From contig NZ_CP080417.1 of assembly GCF_019457535.1 (NCBI RefSeq), positions 248,001 through 312,000 of the forward strand: 64,000 nucleotides of DNA, read 5' to 3'. Positions 8,930-17,797 of the stretch are shown piece by piece (positions within the stretch are counted from its first letter, which is position 1; each line of letters starts with the position of its first letter). Origin of the DNA: Shewanella halotolerans. GTDB taxonomy: Bacteria > Pseudomonadota > Gammaproteobacteria > Enterobacterales > Shewanellaceae. The translations under genes were made by a program, and so were the position numbers. The notes beneath the pieces are model-generated. The model did not search any database and was not told the DNA's origin. It was given only the letters and a program-made list of their open reading frames with translations.

Positions 8930-11143
8930 TTAGGCTTTGGCAATCGCGACGCGAGTGGAATGATACGCAGAGCATCCACCCATATCGGTCAAGGTGTCGG
9001 TGGTGAGGTTGTTGGTACAGCTATCTTTGCCCTGTGGGTCCATGCGACGCCAGTTGTTCTTCGGCGCCATGACAGTCCCTCTGACCACCTGGGTAGAGAC
9101 CTGAGCGATAAAGTGGGCCTCACCACGTTGGTTGCTGAGCCTTACCCTGTCGTTGTTCTGAATGCCCAGTTCTTTGGCATCTTCGGCGTTGATCTTGGCA
9201 AAGTAGGCCGGGAAGTTACGAATGTACTTCACGTTGTAGAAAGAGCTGTTGGCGCGCTGCGGAATGGCAGGAGACAGCAGACGGAACGGCAGTGTCTTCT
9301 CTTCCTGTACCATCTCATCTTCCGGCAGGCCAAAGTCGATCACTGGGTGGTAGCCGGCTTCTTTCATCATCTCTGAGTAGAATTCGATCTTGCCGCTTGG
9401 CGTCTTATATTTGCCGTCGCCGAAGTAAGGGCGTTGGTCATAGACGGTGACAAACTTGTCGCGAATGATCTGCTCATAGGTGATGTTATTGTGTCTGAAG
9501 GCGGGTTCCTCAGTGTCGAGGAAGTCACGCAGGATCTGCTCATAGTCCACACGCATCTCAGGGAAGCGGTCTAGCCCCATGCGGGCGCCCAGCTCCTTGA
9601 AGAAGATCCAGTTGTCTTTAGACTCGCCGAGTGGCTCGATCACCTTCTCAGAGGTCTGCATGTGATAGCAGTTGTAGTCGGTACCCATGTCTGGGAACTC
9701 AAACTGGGTCGCTGCCGGTACGATAATATCGGCCAGCTCTGCGGTATCTGTCATCAGGAAGTCGTGAACCACCAGGAAGAGGTCATCACGCATCGCGCCG
9801 CGGCGACAGGCATTCGAGTCGGGAGCAACCGAGACGAAGTTACCGTTGTAGTTGATCACCGCCTTAATCGGTTTGATCGGCTTGCCATAGGCCATTGGGT
9901 TCTCTGGGTCGAGCGCCTTGGCGATCTCCGTCATGTTGACGTGGCCAACTGTGTCTGGATTCGGGTGGATATGATCCGCACGGCCCTTGCTGTAGTTCAG
10001 GCTGTCATCGGCCTGGGTGTTGTCATAGATGAAGCCGTTACCTATCTTGCCGTACTGGCCGGCAACCGCGTGCATCATGGCGATGGCGCGAGACATACGG
10101 GCGCCGTTGTAGTTACGCTGCATACCGTAACCCAGACGCAGTACAGACAGCTCTGACTCACCATAGACACGGGCAAATTCGAACATCTTGGCCTTAGGCA
10201 CGCCGGTGACACGCTCGATCTCTTCGTAGCTCATGGTGTTCAGGCGCTCGAGCAGCTGGTCGTAGCCAAGGGTGTTGGCCTTGATGAACTCGAGATCCGC
10301 TAGGTCATGCTCTACCAGGTACTTCATGATACCTGTCGCTAGGTGGGTGTCGGTACTCGGCTTAGGCTGCAACCAGATATCGGCCTGAGAGGCGATAGGG
10401 GTGCGCACTGGGTTAACCACCAACAGCTTGGCACCTCGGTCACGGGCCTGGTTGATGAACTTGATGCCGTGTACGTTGGTGGCCGTCTCGTTTTGGCCCC
10501 AAGAGATGTAGCAGTTGGTGTAGATGTTGTCGTATGGATCCGGGCCCTGGTAGGTACCAGTTACCGACTTCAAGCCTTCATAGGCGGCGAACACACACAC
10601 CTTACGGTCGAGCTTGCGGGCACCGACGGCGTTGAAGAAACGGCTAGGTCCGCCGTATTTACCGATAACCCCTTCGTGGCCAGAGTAGCTGTAGGGCAGG
10701 ATAGAGTCGGCACCGTGATCTTTGATGATCTGCTGCAGACGGCTGGCGATTTTGTCATAGGCCTCATCCCAAGAGATGCGGCGCCATTTGCCTTCGCCCT
10801 TCTTGCCCGCGCGTTCCATCGGGTGCAGGATACGGTCGGCGGCATAGGTGTATTGCACATAGGCATGGCCCTTCACGCAGGGAGAGGTGCCCATCTTCTT
10901 CAGCTCTGAAGCGCCTTCCACGTAGGTCATGCGGCCGTTTTGTACCGTGAACTTCAACAGACAGCGGTCGGCGCAGTTACGTTGGCAGGTGTGGTACTTA
11001 ATTTCTCCTTGGCGTTTCAAGAGTTTGTCGGGCGCGCCGCCTTTTTCGCCTGCACTGGCTATGCCGGGCATAAGACCGGATAGCGAGCCGACGACGGAGC
11101 TGGCTCCGACACCTTGCAAGAAGGTGCGTCTGTTCATTTTCAT
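8930..11143 (-). CDS. DMSO-reductase-family molybdopterin oxidoreductase, substrate unknown
   Basis: A 737-residue molybdo/tungsto-enzyme with a Tat signal (MNRRTFLQGVG, cleavage near PGIASA). An N-terminal [4Fe-4S] site reads CQRNCADRC with a fourth Cys in SPCVKGHA, the C-x3-C-x3-C spacing of DmsA/PsrA-type enzymes. The likely Mo ligand is Cys in RKVCVFAAYEGL; no selenocysteine or CH pair as in formate dehydrogenase. WGQNETATNVHG and NPVRTPIA mark the cofactor-binding region, and a C-terminal molybdopterin dinucleotide domain begins near RLLSPAIPQRANSSFYNV. It resembles polysulfide, thiosulfate and DMSO reductases in a broad sense, but I cannot assign a substrate. Operon order: this gene, Fe-S subunit, TorD-like chaperone, cytochrome b. 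Confidence 0.88.
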   Translation of the reverse strand: MKMNRRTFLQGVGASSVVGSLSGLMPGIASAGEKGGAPDKLLKRQGEIKYHTCQRNCADRCLLKFTVQNGRMTYVEGASELKKMGTSPCVKGHAYVQYTYAADRILHPMERAGKKGEGKWRRISWDEAYDKIASRLQQIIKDHGADSILPYSYSGHEGVIGKYGGPSRFFNAVGARKLDRKVCVFAAYEGLKSVTGTYQGPDPYDNIYTNCYISWGQNETATNVHGIKFINQARDRGAKLLVVNPVRTPIASQADIWLQPKPSTDTHLATGIMKYLVEHDLADLEFIKANTLGYDQLLERLNTMSYEEIERVTGVPKAKMFEFARVYGESELSVLRLGYGMQRNYNGARMSRAIAMMHAVAGQYGKIGNGFIYDNTQADDSLNYSKGRADHIHPNPDTVGHVNMTEIAKALDPENPMAYGKPIKPIKAVINYNGNFVSVAPDSNACRRGAMRDDLFLVVHDFLMTDTAELADIIVPAATQFEFPDMGTDYNCYHMQTSEKVIEPLGESKDNWIFFKELGARMGLDRFPEMRVDYEQILRDFLDTEEPAFRHNNITYEQIIRDKFVTVYDQRPYFGDGKYKTPSGKIEFYSEMMKEAGYHPVIDFGLPEDEMVQEEKTLPFRLLSPAIPQRANSSFYNVKYIRNFPAYFAKINAEDAKELGIQNNDRVRLSNQRGEAHFIAQVSTQVVRGTVMAPKNNWRRMDPQGKDSCTNNLTTDTLTDMGGCSAYHSTRVAIAKA

Positions 11144-11332
11144 AAGTGTTCCCCATCTTGATGCGTCTTAGGACGCTTTTTACAGACATTGCTCAAATGT
11201 TTGTGAGTCAAAGACTCGCTGCATACCTGTTTTGTTATCGTTTTTCGATTTAAAAAGATGGCAAGACCAGCTGCGAAAGGGGTATGCAAGAGTGCCTCTG
11301 GTAGCTTGTCGGTCTCGCCATCAAAATCCTTG

Positions 11333-12298
11333 TCAGCGTTCTGCCGCCCTGCGCCAAGCGCTTTCCAGGCCGCAGATGAGCTTAGACTTCACCCAGTTAA
11401 AGGCGGCCGACTGATTGACGTTGCCATATAAGAGGTAATTACCGATCTCGCGGTTTTCCCGGCGACGAATGCGGCAACGCTTGGCCAGCTCTTCGGGCAG
11501 CTTGACCCACTGCACAGCGGGCAACATGTCGACGAACTGGCGGGTAAATTCGTTGCAAACTAAGGTGATGGCGTCAGACTCGCTCAGTAGGCGCATGGCG
11601 GTAGCCACGCTGTCGGTATAACCGTCGACCTCCATGCACAGCTCCTCTTCGCGGCAGAGGTTTACCAGCAGCGGGCAACTCAGGTCGTCATAGTTGTCTA
11701 TCTCTAGGCAGGCATATTGGGTGATGTTGTCTAGGGTGAGTTCCTGCTTGAGGAGCGGATGGCCGCTGCGCGCCAGGATGTAGAGATTGTCGGTGGCGGA
11801 AAACATCTCGGCGTTGAGGTTCTTACCGTTGAAGCCTTCATAGACCACCACGAAGTCGACATCGCCATTGGCGAGATCGCTACTGCAGTCATGGGTCAGC
11901 ACCCTGACATCAAACTTCATGTTGGGCGCCTCGGTGAGGATCTCGTTGCGGATCACCTGTTGTACTGGGTAGATGAACTCATCGTAGGCGTGAATAACAT
12001 ATTGGCCGCCCGATTCAGCCGGGGTAAATACCGAGTGCTGCATCTCGAGTTTCTGATAGTGGGCCACCAATTCTCTGGCCATAGGGATCAGCTGGTGGGT
12101 CTTCTCCGTCGCGACGAAACCGGAACAGCGACGAATAAAGAGGGAGTCTTTAAATATGTCTCTTAAGATCTTTAGGGTGCGGCTCACACCTGAAGGCGTG
12201 ATTCCCAGTTCATTGGCAGCCTGATGACTCTGCCCGTGTTCATAGACGGCGATGAACACTTTTAATTGATTGTAATTAAGTTGGTCAATCTTATTCAT
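11333..12298 (-). CDS. LysR-family regulator between two molybdoenzyme clusters
   Basis: A 321-residue LysR-type regulator. The helix-turn-helix is at the N-terminus (NYNQLKVFIAVYEHGQSHQA, ELGITPSGVSRTLKILRDIF). The effector domain follows. It sits between the two molybdoenzyme loci, co-oriented with the one downstream (8.9-11.1 kb) and divergent from the TtrB/TtrA-like pair at 12.8 kb. A 548-base AT-rich intergenic region with a strong palindrome separates it from that pair. Control of one or both clusters is a positional inference. The gap of 189 bases to the catalytic subunit gene suggests that operon also has its own promoter. Confidence 0.87.
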   Translation of the reverse strand: MNKIDQLNYNQLKVFIAVYEHGQSHQAANELGITPSGVSRTLKILRDIFKDSLFIRRCSGFVATEKTHQLIPMARELVAHYQKLEMQHSVFTPAESGGQYVIHAYDEFIYPVQQVIRNEILTEAPNMKFDVRVLTHDCSSDLANGDVDFVVVYEGFNGKNLNAEMFSATDNLYILARSGHPLLKQELTLDNITQYACLEIDNYDDLSCPLLVNLCREEELCMEVDGYTDSVATAMRLLSESDAITLVCNEFTRQFVDMLPAVQWVKLPEELAKRCRIRRRENREIGNYLLYGNVNQSAAFNWVKSKLICGLESAWRRAAER

Positions 12299-12357
12299 GG
12301 TTGTGAACTGGGTAAATATATTGAGTTATTATCATCTATATATATCTACACACGTTC

Positions 12358-12373
12358 AGTGTTGAAAGTCACA
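12358..12373. promoter_or_regulatory. Possible CRP-like site
   Basis: AGTGTTGAAAGTCACA has a perfect right half (TCACA) and a partial left half (AGTGT against TGTGA) with the 6-base spacer of CRP sites. CRP controls anaerobic respiration genes in Shewanella, which fits the neighbouring molybdoenzymes. One half-site is weak. Confidence 0.3.
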
Positions 12374-12421
12374 CTTTTAATATGGCCATTATTTAAAGTT
12401 TGCATTACTTCTCATGTTTTA

Positions 12422-12448
12422 ATATCTGCATTTTGCAAAATGCGATAT
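12422..12448. promoter_or_regulatory. Extended palindrome, candidate LysR operator
   Basis: GCATTTTGCAAAATGC (12428-12443) is a perfect 16-base palindrome. Outside it, ATATC (12422-12426) and GATAT (12444-12448) extend the symmetry with a single unpaired T at 12427. Its place between a LysR gene and the divergent ttrB-like gene, 124 bases from the LysR start codon, suggests an operator. There is no U-run, so it is not a terminator. Confidence 0.5.
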
Positions 12449-12846
12449 TTAAAATTTGCAGGCTTTATATATCTTTCAGGCTAACTGGTACGAACGAACA
12501 ACTTGTGGGCGGGCTATAGGCTAGGCCTTGCTATCTCTAGGGTGCGCCTAAGCTCCTGTTTAGGCGGGATAACTGTTCGATTTGTGAACTTTCGATTTTA
12601 TTTCATCAAATTTAAATTTATTTTTAATATGAGATGTTCGTCTTTTTATCGATTCTATTATACCCGCTCTCTATAAATAATTTCATCGAATTTATATTTT
12701 TATTTGAATCGTGATCTCTATTTAGTTTTCAATTTATAGCTTTATTGTCTGTTGCAAGTTTTATTATTGCGTGTGTATTTTAAATAATAAGAAACCTTCC
12801 AGAAGTCATGTTTTTATTTTAGAAAAACATAGTTAAGGATCTCGTT

Positions 12847-13542
12847 ATGTTAGATCGGCGCTCGATTTTAAAAATGGCGGCAGGTGGAGCTCTGCTCTCA
12901 TTGGTGCCCGCCAGCACGCTACAAGCGAAAACCCTTGGAAAACGCTATGCCATGGTGTTTGACGTCAGACGTTGTACCGGCTGTCTCTCTTGTACCGTGT
13001 CATGTTCCGTTGAAAATCAAACTGATGCGGGTCGATGCCGTACCCGCGTCAATCAGGCTAGCCTGAGCTTGGGTGAGCGCATCGCCACCCTTGCGGTGCC
13101 GAACCAATGTAACCAGTGTGATAATCCTGTCTGTACTCAGGTCTGTCCGGTAGAGGCAACCTATAAGCGCAAGGAAGATGGCATAGTGGTGATCGACCAC
13201 GAAGAGTGCATTCACTGCCAGCTGTGTGTCGATGCCTGTCCTTATGGCGCGCGCCGCAAAGATGAGAGCCTGGATAACCCGCCCGAGAAATGTAATTTCT
13301 GTATTCACCGCGTCACCCAAGGGCTGTTGCCTGCCTGCGTCGAGACCTGTATCGGCGGTGCCCGTACCTTTGGCGATCTCAACGATCCCGACAGCCAGGT
13401 CTCTAAGCTGGTGCGGGACAACAAGGTCTACGCCATGCTGTCCGAGGCTGGCACCTCGCCCAATATCTTCTACATTGGCTTGCCGACATCGACCGATGAT
13501 CAAGCCATTTTGAATCTCAATTACCTCGATTGGCAGCGCTAG
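12847..13542 (+). CDS. TtrB/ArrB-like four-cluster Fe-S subunit with Tat signal
   Basis: A 231-residue ferredoxin-like subunit carrying its own Tat signal (MLDRRSILKMAAGG, cleavage near STLQAK), as in tetrathionate reductase TtrB. Cys motifs for four [4Fe-4S] clusters are CTGCLSCTVSC, CNQCDNPVCTQVCP, CIHCQLCVDACP and CNFC with CVETC. It should shuttle electrons to the large catalytic subunit encoded 9 bases downstream. No membrane quinol-oxidising subunit (TtrC/NrfD type) is in the window, so another quinol dehydrogenase such as CymA would have to feed it; that is an inference. AAGGAT lies just upstream of the ATG. Confidence 0.87.
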   Translation: MLDRRSILKMAAGGALLSLVPASTLQAKTLGKRYAMVFDVRRCTGCLSCTVSCSVENQTDAGRCRTRVNQASLSLGERIATLAVPNQCNQCDNPVCTQVCPVEATYKRKEDGIVVIDHEECIHCQLCVDACPYGARRKDESLDNPPEKCNFCIHRVTQGLLPACVETCIGGARTFGDLNDPDSQVSKLVRDNKVYAMLSEAGTSPNIFYIGLPTSTDDQAILNLNYLDWQR

Positions 13543-13551
13543 GAGTCAAAG

Positions 13552-16500
13552 ATGGATAGACGTAAGTTTTTAACTCAAGCTGGTCTGGTATCTGCCGCGA
13601 CCATTACAGGTGCCGCCTGCAGTCGAGTCGATGCCGAGCCTGAGCCTCAGAAGACCCAGGACATTTCACGCTTCGGTCATCCCGTAGCAGCCGAAGGGGG
13701 CTTCGATGCCCAGGGTAAATGGCAAAAGACAGCAGGGGTGCGCACCGCCTATTCCCGCTGCTTTAGCTGTTACAACATCTGCGGCCTCAGGGTGCGTGTG
13801 GATGAGAAGACAGACAGAGTCTTGAAGGTAGGGGGCAACCCCTATTGTGAGAACAACTCAGGCTCACCACTGCCGCTGAACACAGAGGTGAAGCAGAGCT
13901 TTATCGCCCTGGCGGGAGAGGCTGGGCTGAAGAATCGCGCCACCACCTGTGCCAAGGGGGCGAGCTGCGTCGACTCGGTTGACGATGAGCGCCGGGTGAC
14001 TCGGGTGCTGAAACGCGCCGGCAAACGTGGTGCTGGCGAGTGGGTCACCATCAGCTATGAACAGGCACTTGCCGAGATCATCGAGGGGGGCGATCTCTTC
14101 GGCGAAGGCCATGTCGATGGCCTGCGCGCCATTCGTCAGCTGGATCAAGAGGTGAAGCCGGGCCATAGCGAATTTGGCAGTAAAGCGAATCAGCTGTTTG
14201 CCACCTTCTGCGCCGAAGACTATTTGCGCGGAAGTTTCTATTCTCGCTTCATGATGCAGTCATGGGGAACAGTCAATTTAGGTACCAAACACGCCTACTG
14301 CGGTGCCGCCCAGGCAACGGGTTATAGCCTGGGGATGGCAGCCGGATTCGAAGAATGGCTCAACGATGTCGACTGGGAAAACGTCGAGTATGGCCTGTTT
14401 ATGGGCACCAGCCCTGGTTCATCGGGTGTCAGCCTGAACCGCGTCGGTCGAGGTCTTGCCAACAGCCGTGTGGATCGTGGCTTTAAATATGTGTGTGTCG
14501 ATCCCCTGCTGCGTACCACGGTCGCCGCCGATACCAATGCCACCTGGCTGGCGGTCAAACCCGGTCAGGATGCGGCATTCTCCTTTGGGGTGATCCGCAC
14601 CATGCTCGAGGAGCAGTGGTTTAACAAGTCGCACCTAGAAAATCCGAGCCAGAAGGCGGCCGAGGCCGCGGGTGAGCTTAACTACACCAACTCAGGTCAC
14701 CTGGTGGTGATGGATCCTAAGCACCCAGAGTATCGCAAGTTTGCCAAGGCGAAAGATTTCGGTTTGGGTGGTGACGAGGCGCTGATCATCAAGGCGGGCA
14801 CTCAGACCTTAGCGTCGGCGGAGTCAGGCGATAAGGCCGAGCTGTTTGTCAGCAAACGTGTCACCGACAGTCATGGTCGTAAGGTGACTTTGATGTCGTC
14901 TCTCTATCTGCTGCGGGCCGAGGCGCAGCGCACCAGCATGGAGGAGTATGCCAAGCGCAGTGGCATCGCGATCAAAGAGATGCGTCAGGTGGCGAAAGAC
15001 CTGGCGCACTATGGCCGCAAGGCCTGTGTGGCAGGCAACGGCGGCACCAACTCATCTGATGGTTTCGTGATGGGCTGGATCTGGGCGACGCTTAATACCC
15101 TGGCGGGTTCCCACGATGCTAAGGGCGGCGCCATCTATGGCAATGGCCCTATCGGCGGCATGGAAGGTCTGTATGATCTGGCCAACATCGAAGGCGGCGT
15201 GTCGCTGGACGGTATCGTCAATGCCTGTCGCGATGGCGCCTACGAGGCCTCGACCGAATATCGTCTTAAGGTGGAGCAGGGCAAGAACCCTTATCCCGCC
15301 AGTACCCCTTGGCACGAGGTGCTGCCCGCCATGAATGCGGCCGAGCAGTGGACCAGCCATGCCAACGGCGACCCCTACAGCGCCAAGGTGCTGTTCAACT
15401 GGCGCAATAACTTCCTCTACAGTGCGGCGTCCATCAGCCAGGAGGTGGTGGCCAGCATCGCCGACCCTAAGCGCTTGCCGCTGGTGGTGGGGATCGATTG
15501 TCATATGAACGAGACCAACCGCTACGCCGATTACCTGATCCCGGACCGTTCCATGCTTGAAGAGTATGCGGCGGATCGCATGTGGGGCGCCCATAAACTG
15601 GGCGTGGTGGCGGCATCGCCTGTGGTGACTCCGAGAACCGAGAAGAATGAGGCGGGTGAGCACATCTGTATGGAGCAGCTGCTGATCGATATCGCCCTCA
15701 AGCTCGATTTGCCTGGTTTCGGTAAGGGTGCCCTGGCGACCAGCGATGGCCGTAAGGTGGACCTGTTAACCTTCGAGGATTGGCACGCCAGATACCTGGC
15801 CAACGTGGCGGCGCAGTGCGAGCAGCTGCCTAAGGTGACCGAGGAAGATCGCCTGTGGGCCGGGTTGGATTACGCCATGAAGCCGCTCAAGCCAAGACTT
15901 ACCGCCGACGAGGCCGCCAAGGTCGAGGCCCTGCTGTCACGCGGTGGCTACTACCAGGCGGATGATCGTTATGAGGGTGACTTCATCAAGGGCGCCGGGC
16001 CTAAGTGCCTGCAGATCTATCATCAGGAGGTAGCGCAGCTGCGTCATGCTTACTCGGGCGAGTTTTACCCAGGCACGCCGACCCTGCAGGAGCATAAGTT
16101 CTGGAACGGCGACACCTGGGAGAGCCATTGGCCCCAGAGCGAGTACCCGCTGCTGTTCTCCAGCTACAAGGCGACGGTGCGCTCTAACTATGCGGTGGCC
16201 TTCAAGCGGATCGGTGAGATCAGTCCCACCAACTTCGTCTATATGCACACAGATACCGCCAAGGCCCAGGGGCTGAAGGATGGCGATAGTGTGCGCATAG
16301 TGACCGCCAACGGCAAGCCCTGTGTCGGCACCCTGCAGACGGATATGGGGGTCGCCAAGGGGGCTGTTTGTGTCTCCCACGGCTTTGGTCATAGCGAGGG
16401 CTTCGGCGGTGACGATCGCATCATCAACGGCGAGAAATTAGCGGGAATCGCCAGTCGCGCCGGCGGCACGGCGGTGAACCAGATGATCCCGGCGGATCCG

Positions 16501-16590
16501 ACCCGCAACGGCGCCGCCAGTATGCTCAACGATTATTGGACCGGAGCCAACTGTCGTCACGGCATTCCGGTGCGGGTGGAGAAAGCCTGA
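13552..16590 (+). CDS. TtrA-like Tat-exported molybdopterin oxidoreductase
   Basis: A 1012-residue catalytic subunit with a Tat signal (MDRRKFLTQAG). The [4Fe-4S] site is CFSCYNICG with the fourth Cys far downstream in TTCAKGASC; a long insert between them is typical of the TtrA/ArrA/SrdA branch of the DMSO reductase family. The Mo ligand is probably Cys in KHAYCGAAQATGYSLG. Length and an Fe-S partner with its own Tat signal fit tetrathionate reductase (TtrA, about 1020 residues) best, but arsenate, selenate or another oxyanion cannot be excluded. AGGAG precedes the ATG. No ttrC and no ttrSR two-component genes are nearby, unlike the Salmonella locus. A terminator follows. Confidence 0.8.
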   Translation: MDRRKFLTQAGLVSAATITGAACSRVDAEPEPQKTQDISRFGHPVAAEGGFDAQGKWQKTAGVRTAYSRCFSCYNICGLRVRVDEKTDRVLKVGGNPYCENNSGSPLPLNTEVKQSFIALAGEAGLKNRATTCAKGASCVDSVDDERRVTRVLKRAGKRGAGEWVTISYEQALAEIIEGGDLFGEGHVDGLRAIRQLDQEVKPGHSEFGSKANQLFATFCAEDYLRGSFYSRFMMQSWGTVNLGTKHAYCGAAQATGYSLGMAAGFEEWLNDVDWENVEYGLFMGTSPGSSGVSLNRVGRGLANSRVDRGFKYVCVDPLLRTTVAADTNATWLAVKPGQDAAFSFGVIRTMLEEQWFNKSHLENPSQKAAEAAGELNYTNSGHLVVMDPKHPEYRKFAKAKDFGLGGDEALIIKAGTQTLASAESGDKAELFVSKRVTDSHGRKVTLMSSLYLLRAEAQRTSMEEYAKRSGIAIKEMRQVAKDLAHYGRKACVAGNGGTNSSDGFVMGWIWATLNTLAGSHDAKGGAIYGNGPIGGMEGLYDLANIEGGVSLDGIVNACRDGAYEASTEYRLKVEQGKNPYPASTPWHEVLPAMNAAEQWTSHANGDPYSAKVLFNWRNNFLYSAASISQEVVASIADPKRLPLVVGIDCHMNETNRYADYLIPDRSMLEEYAADRMWGAHKLGVVAASPVVTPRTEKNEAGEHICMEQLLIDIALKLDLPGFGKGALATSDGRKVDLLTFEDWHARYLANVAAQCEQLPKVTEEDRLWAGLDYAMKPLKPRLTADEAAKVEALLSRGGYYQADDRYEGDFIKGAGPKCLQIYHQEVAQLRHAYSGEFYPGTPTLQEHKFWNGDTWESHWPQSEYPLLFSSYKATVRSNYAVAFKRIGEISPTNFVYMHTDTAKAQGLKDGDSVRIVTANGKPCVGTLQTDMGVAKGAVCVSHGFGHSEGFGGDDRIINGEKLAGIASRAGGTAVNQMIPADPTRNGAASMLNDYWTGANCRHGIPVRVEKA

Positions 16591-16664
16591 TCCTTGAATC
16601 GAATCATTAACCAAGCATAGTTTTAACCATAGTTTTTCTAAACATAGTTATCCTGTAAACCTTT

Positions 16665-16697
16665 CCCCCGTCGCCTCGGCTTCGGGGGCTTTTTTTA
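16665..16697 (+). terminator. Intrinsic terminator after the ttrBA-like genes
   Basis: CCCCCG (16665-16670) pairs with CGGGGG (16683-16688), with an inner GCC/GGC pairing, followed by a T-run to 16696. It lies 75 bases past the catalytic gene stop. Confidence 0.8.
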
Positions 16698-16743
16698 TTC
16701 AGCTTCAATTTATCTGTTCGTGCTAGTGTGAAGGTTCAATTTG

Positions 16744-17373
16744 ATGGAGCATAAAAACAAGATGACTCATTCCCTATCACTATCCTTATCACTATCCCTT
16801 AGCGCCAAATCACTTGGTGTTAGCGCCGCCCTATTGTTAGCCGCCCCTGCAATGGCGACCACGACCGAGCAGAGTCAATTTTTCGATGCGATTGCCGCCC
16901 ATTGCGGCCAGGCCTTCGAGGGCAAGGTGACGGCGGGCAACAGCGCCGACTCGGCTTTCTCTGGCAAGCGTCTGGTGATGCATGTGCGCGAGTGTAGCGA
17001 CAGCGAGCTCAAGGTGCCGTTTCATGTGGGTGAGGATCACTCCCGCACCTGGGTTATCACCAAGACAGAGACAGGGCTGCGCCTCAAGCACGATCACAGA
17101 CATCAAGATGGTAGCGAAGACAAGGTCACCATGTATGGCGGCGACACCCAAGATGGCGGCAGCGCCGAGCTGCAATCCTTCCCGGTCGATGCCTACTCTA
17201 TTGACAACTTCAAACAAAATGGACTGACCCAGTCGGTCACCAATGTGTGGCACATGGGGATCACCGACAGCCAGTTTATCTACCGCCTTACCCGTGAGAA
17301 CCGAGACTTTAAGGTGGAGTTTGATCTGGCCAAGCCGGTTGCCTTGCCGCCGACTCCATGGGGGCATGAGTAG
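16744..17373 (+). CDS. Exported protein of unknown function with Ser-Leu repeat in its signal
   Basis: A roughly 209-residue protein that I do not recognise. The N-terminus has a Lys-rich start, then alternating Ser-Leu residues, then a hydrophobic stretch ending ALLLAAPAMATTTEQ, a likely signal peptidase I site. The mature part (about 170 residues) is His-rich in the middle (LKHDHRHQDGSEDKVTMYGG) and has two Cys, one in IAAHCGQAF and one in VRECSDSE, that could form a disulfide. The ATG at 16744 follows GAAGG at a fair distance; TTG at 16741 or ATG at 16762 are alternatives. It lies after the ttrBA-like terminator, so it is probably a separate unit. Confidence 0.65.
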   Translation: MEHKNKMTHSLSLSLSLSLSAKSLGVSAALLLAAPAMATTTEQSQFFDAIAAHCGQAFEGKVTAGNSADSAFSGKRLVMHVRECSDSELKVPFHVGEDHSRTWVITKTETGLRLKHDHRHQDGSEDKVTMYGGDTQDGGSAELQSFPVDAYSIDNFKQNGLTQSVTNVWHMGITDSQFIYRLTRENRDFKVEFDLAKPVALPPTPWGHE

Positions 17374-17473
17374 CCTCTTTTTTTCGACGTTTAGCATCGG
17401 GCTGAGTGGGTATTTGATAGTTTTTTGAAGGTCGAACCTTCTCTGATATCTAGCGCCTGCCCGGCGAGGGATG

Positions 17474-17560
17474 TGCAAGCACTCTTTTGGCACGCTGTGA
17501 ATATATCCCTATACGCTCCACGGCGACGTCCTGTCGCCGAGGGCCAAAAGCGTGCTTACA
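17474..17560. repeat. 87-bp stem-loop interspersed repeat
   Basis: Arms TGCAAGCACTCTTTTGGC (17474-17491) and GCCAAAAGCGTGCTTACA (17543-17560) are inverted repeats matching at 16 of 18 positions. Inside is a second perfect hairpin, CGGCGAC with GTCGCCG (17521-17539). The whole looks like a REP-type interspersed element. It is the main feature at the left of the 672-base gap from 17374 to 18045, which has no convincing gene. Confidence 0.6.
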
Positions 17561-17797
17561 CCCGTATCTAAACGTCTCTTCGATTTGGCCGTATTGAGTG
17601 TGATGGAGGAGCTAATAGCTGCCCCAAAGTGAGTTAATTAGTCGTCGGGGGATCAGTATCTAACAGACTTTCTGGCCTAGCAATTTTCATCGCTACACCA
17701 GCGTGATGTAATTCACTACTCCCCAACCAAAAAAACTGGATAACTATACAGTCATATTAAAACCATAAGGATTTTGAACGATTTTTATCCTGTGTTC

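Larger units (their letters stand above)
12299..12846. other. AT-rich divergent regulatory region, LysR to ttrB-like
   Basis: A 548-base gap with no convincing gene. It is much more AT-rich than the flanking genes. It contains a CRP-like site (12358-12373) and a strong palindrome (12422-12448) near the LysR end, and a long AT-rich tract (about 12590-12840) next to the ttrB-like gene. It should hold the promoters of both divergent units. A 72-codon open frame at 12266-12484 was judged spurious. Confidence 0.7.

Noticed and set aside
8930..11143. Formate dehydrogenase catalytic subunit
   Set aside because: Too short for FdnG, DmsA-type cluster spacing, and no selenocysteine or Cys-His pair at the Mo ligand position, although the cytochrome b partner is FdnI-like.
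12266..12484. 72-codon open frame in the LysR to ttrB-like gap
   Set aside because: It overlaps the LysR start, has no ribosome binding site and has a composition expected from AT-rich non-coding DNA.
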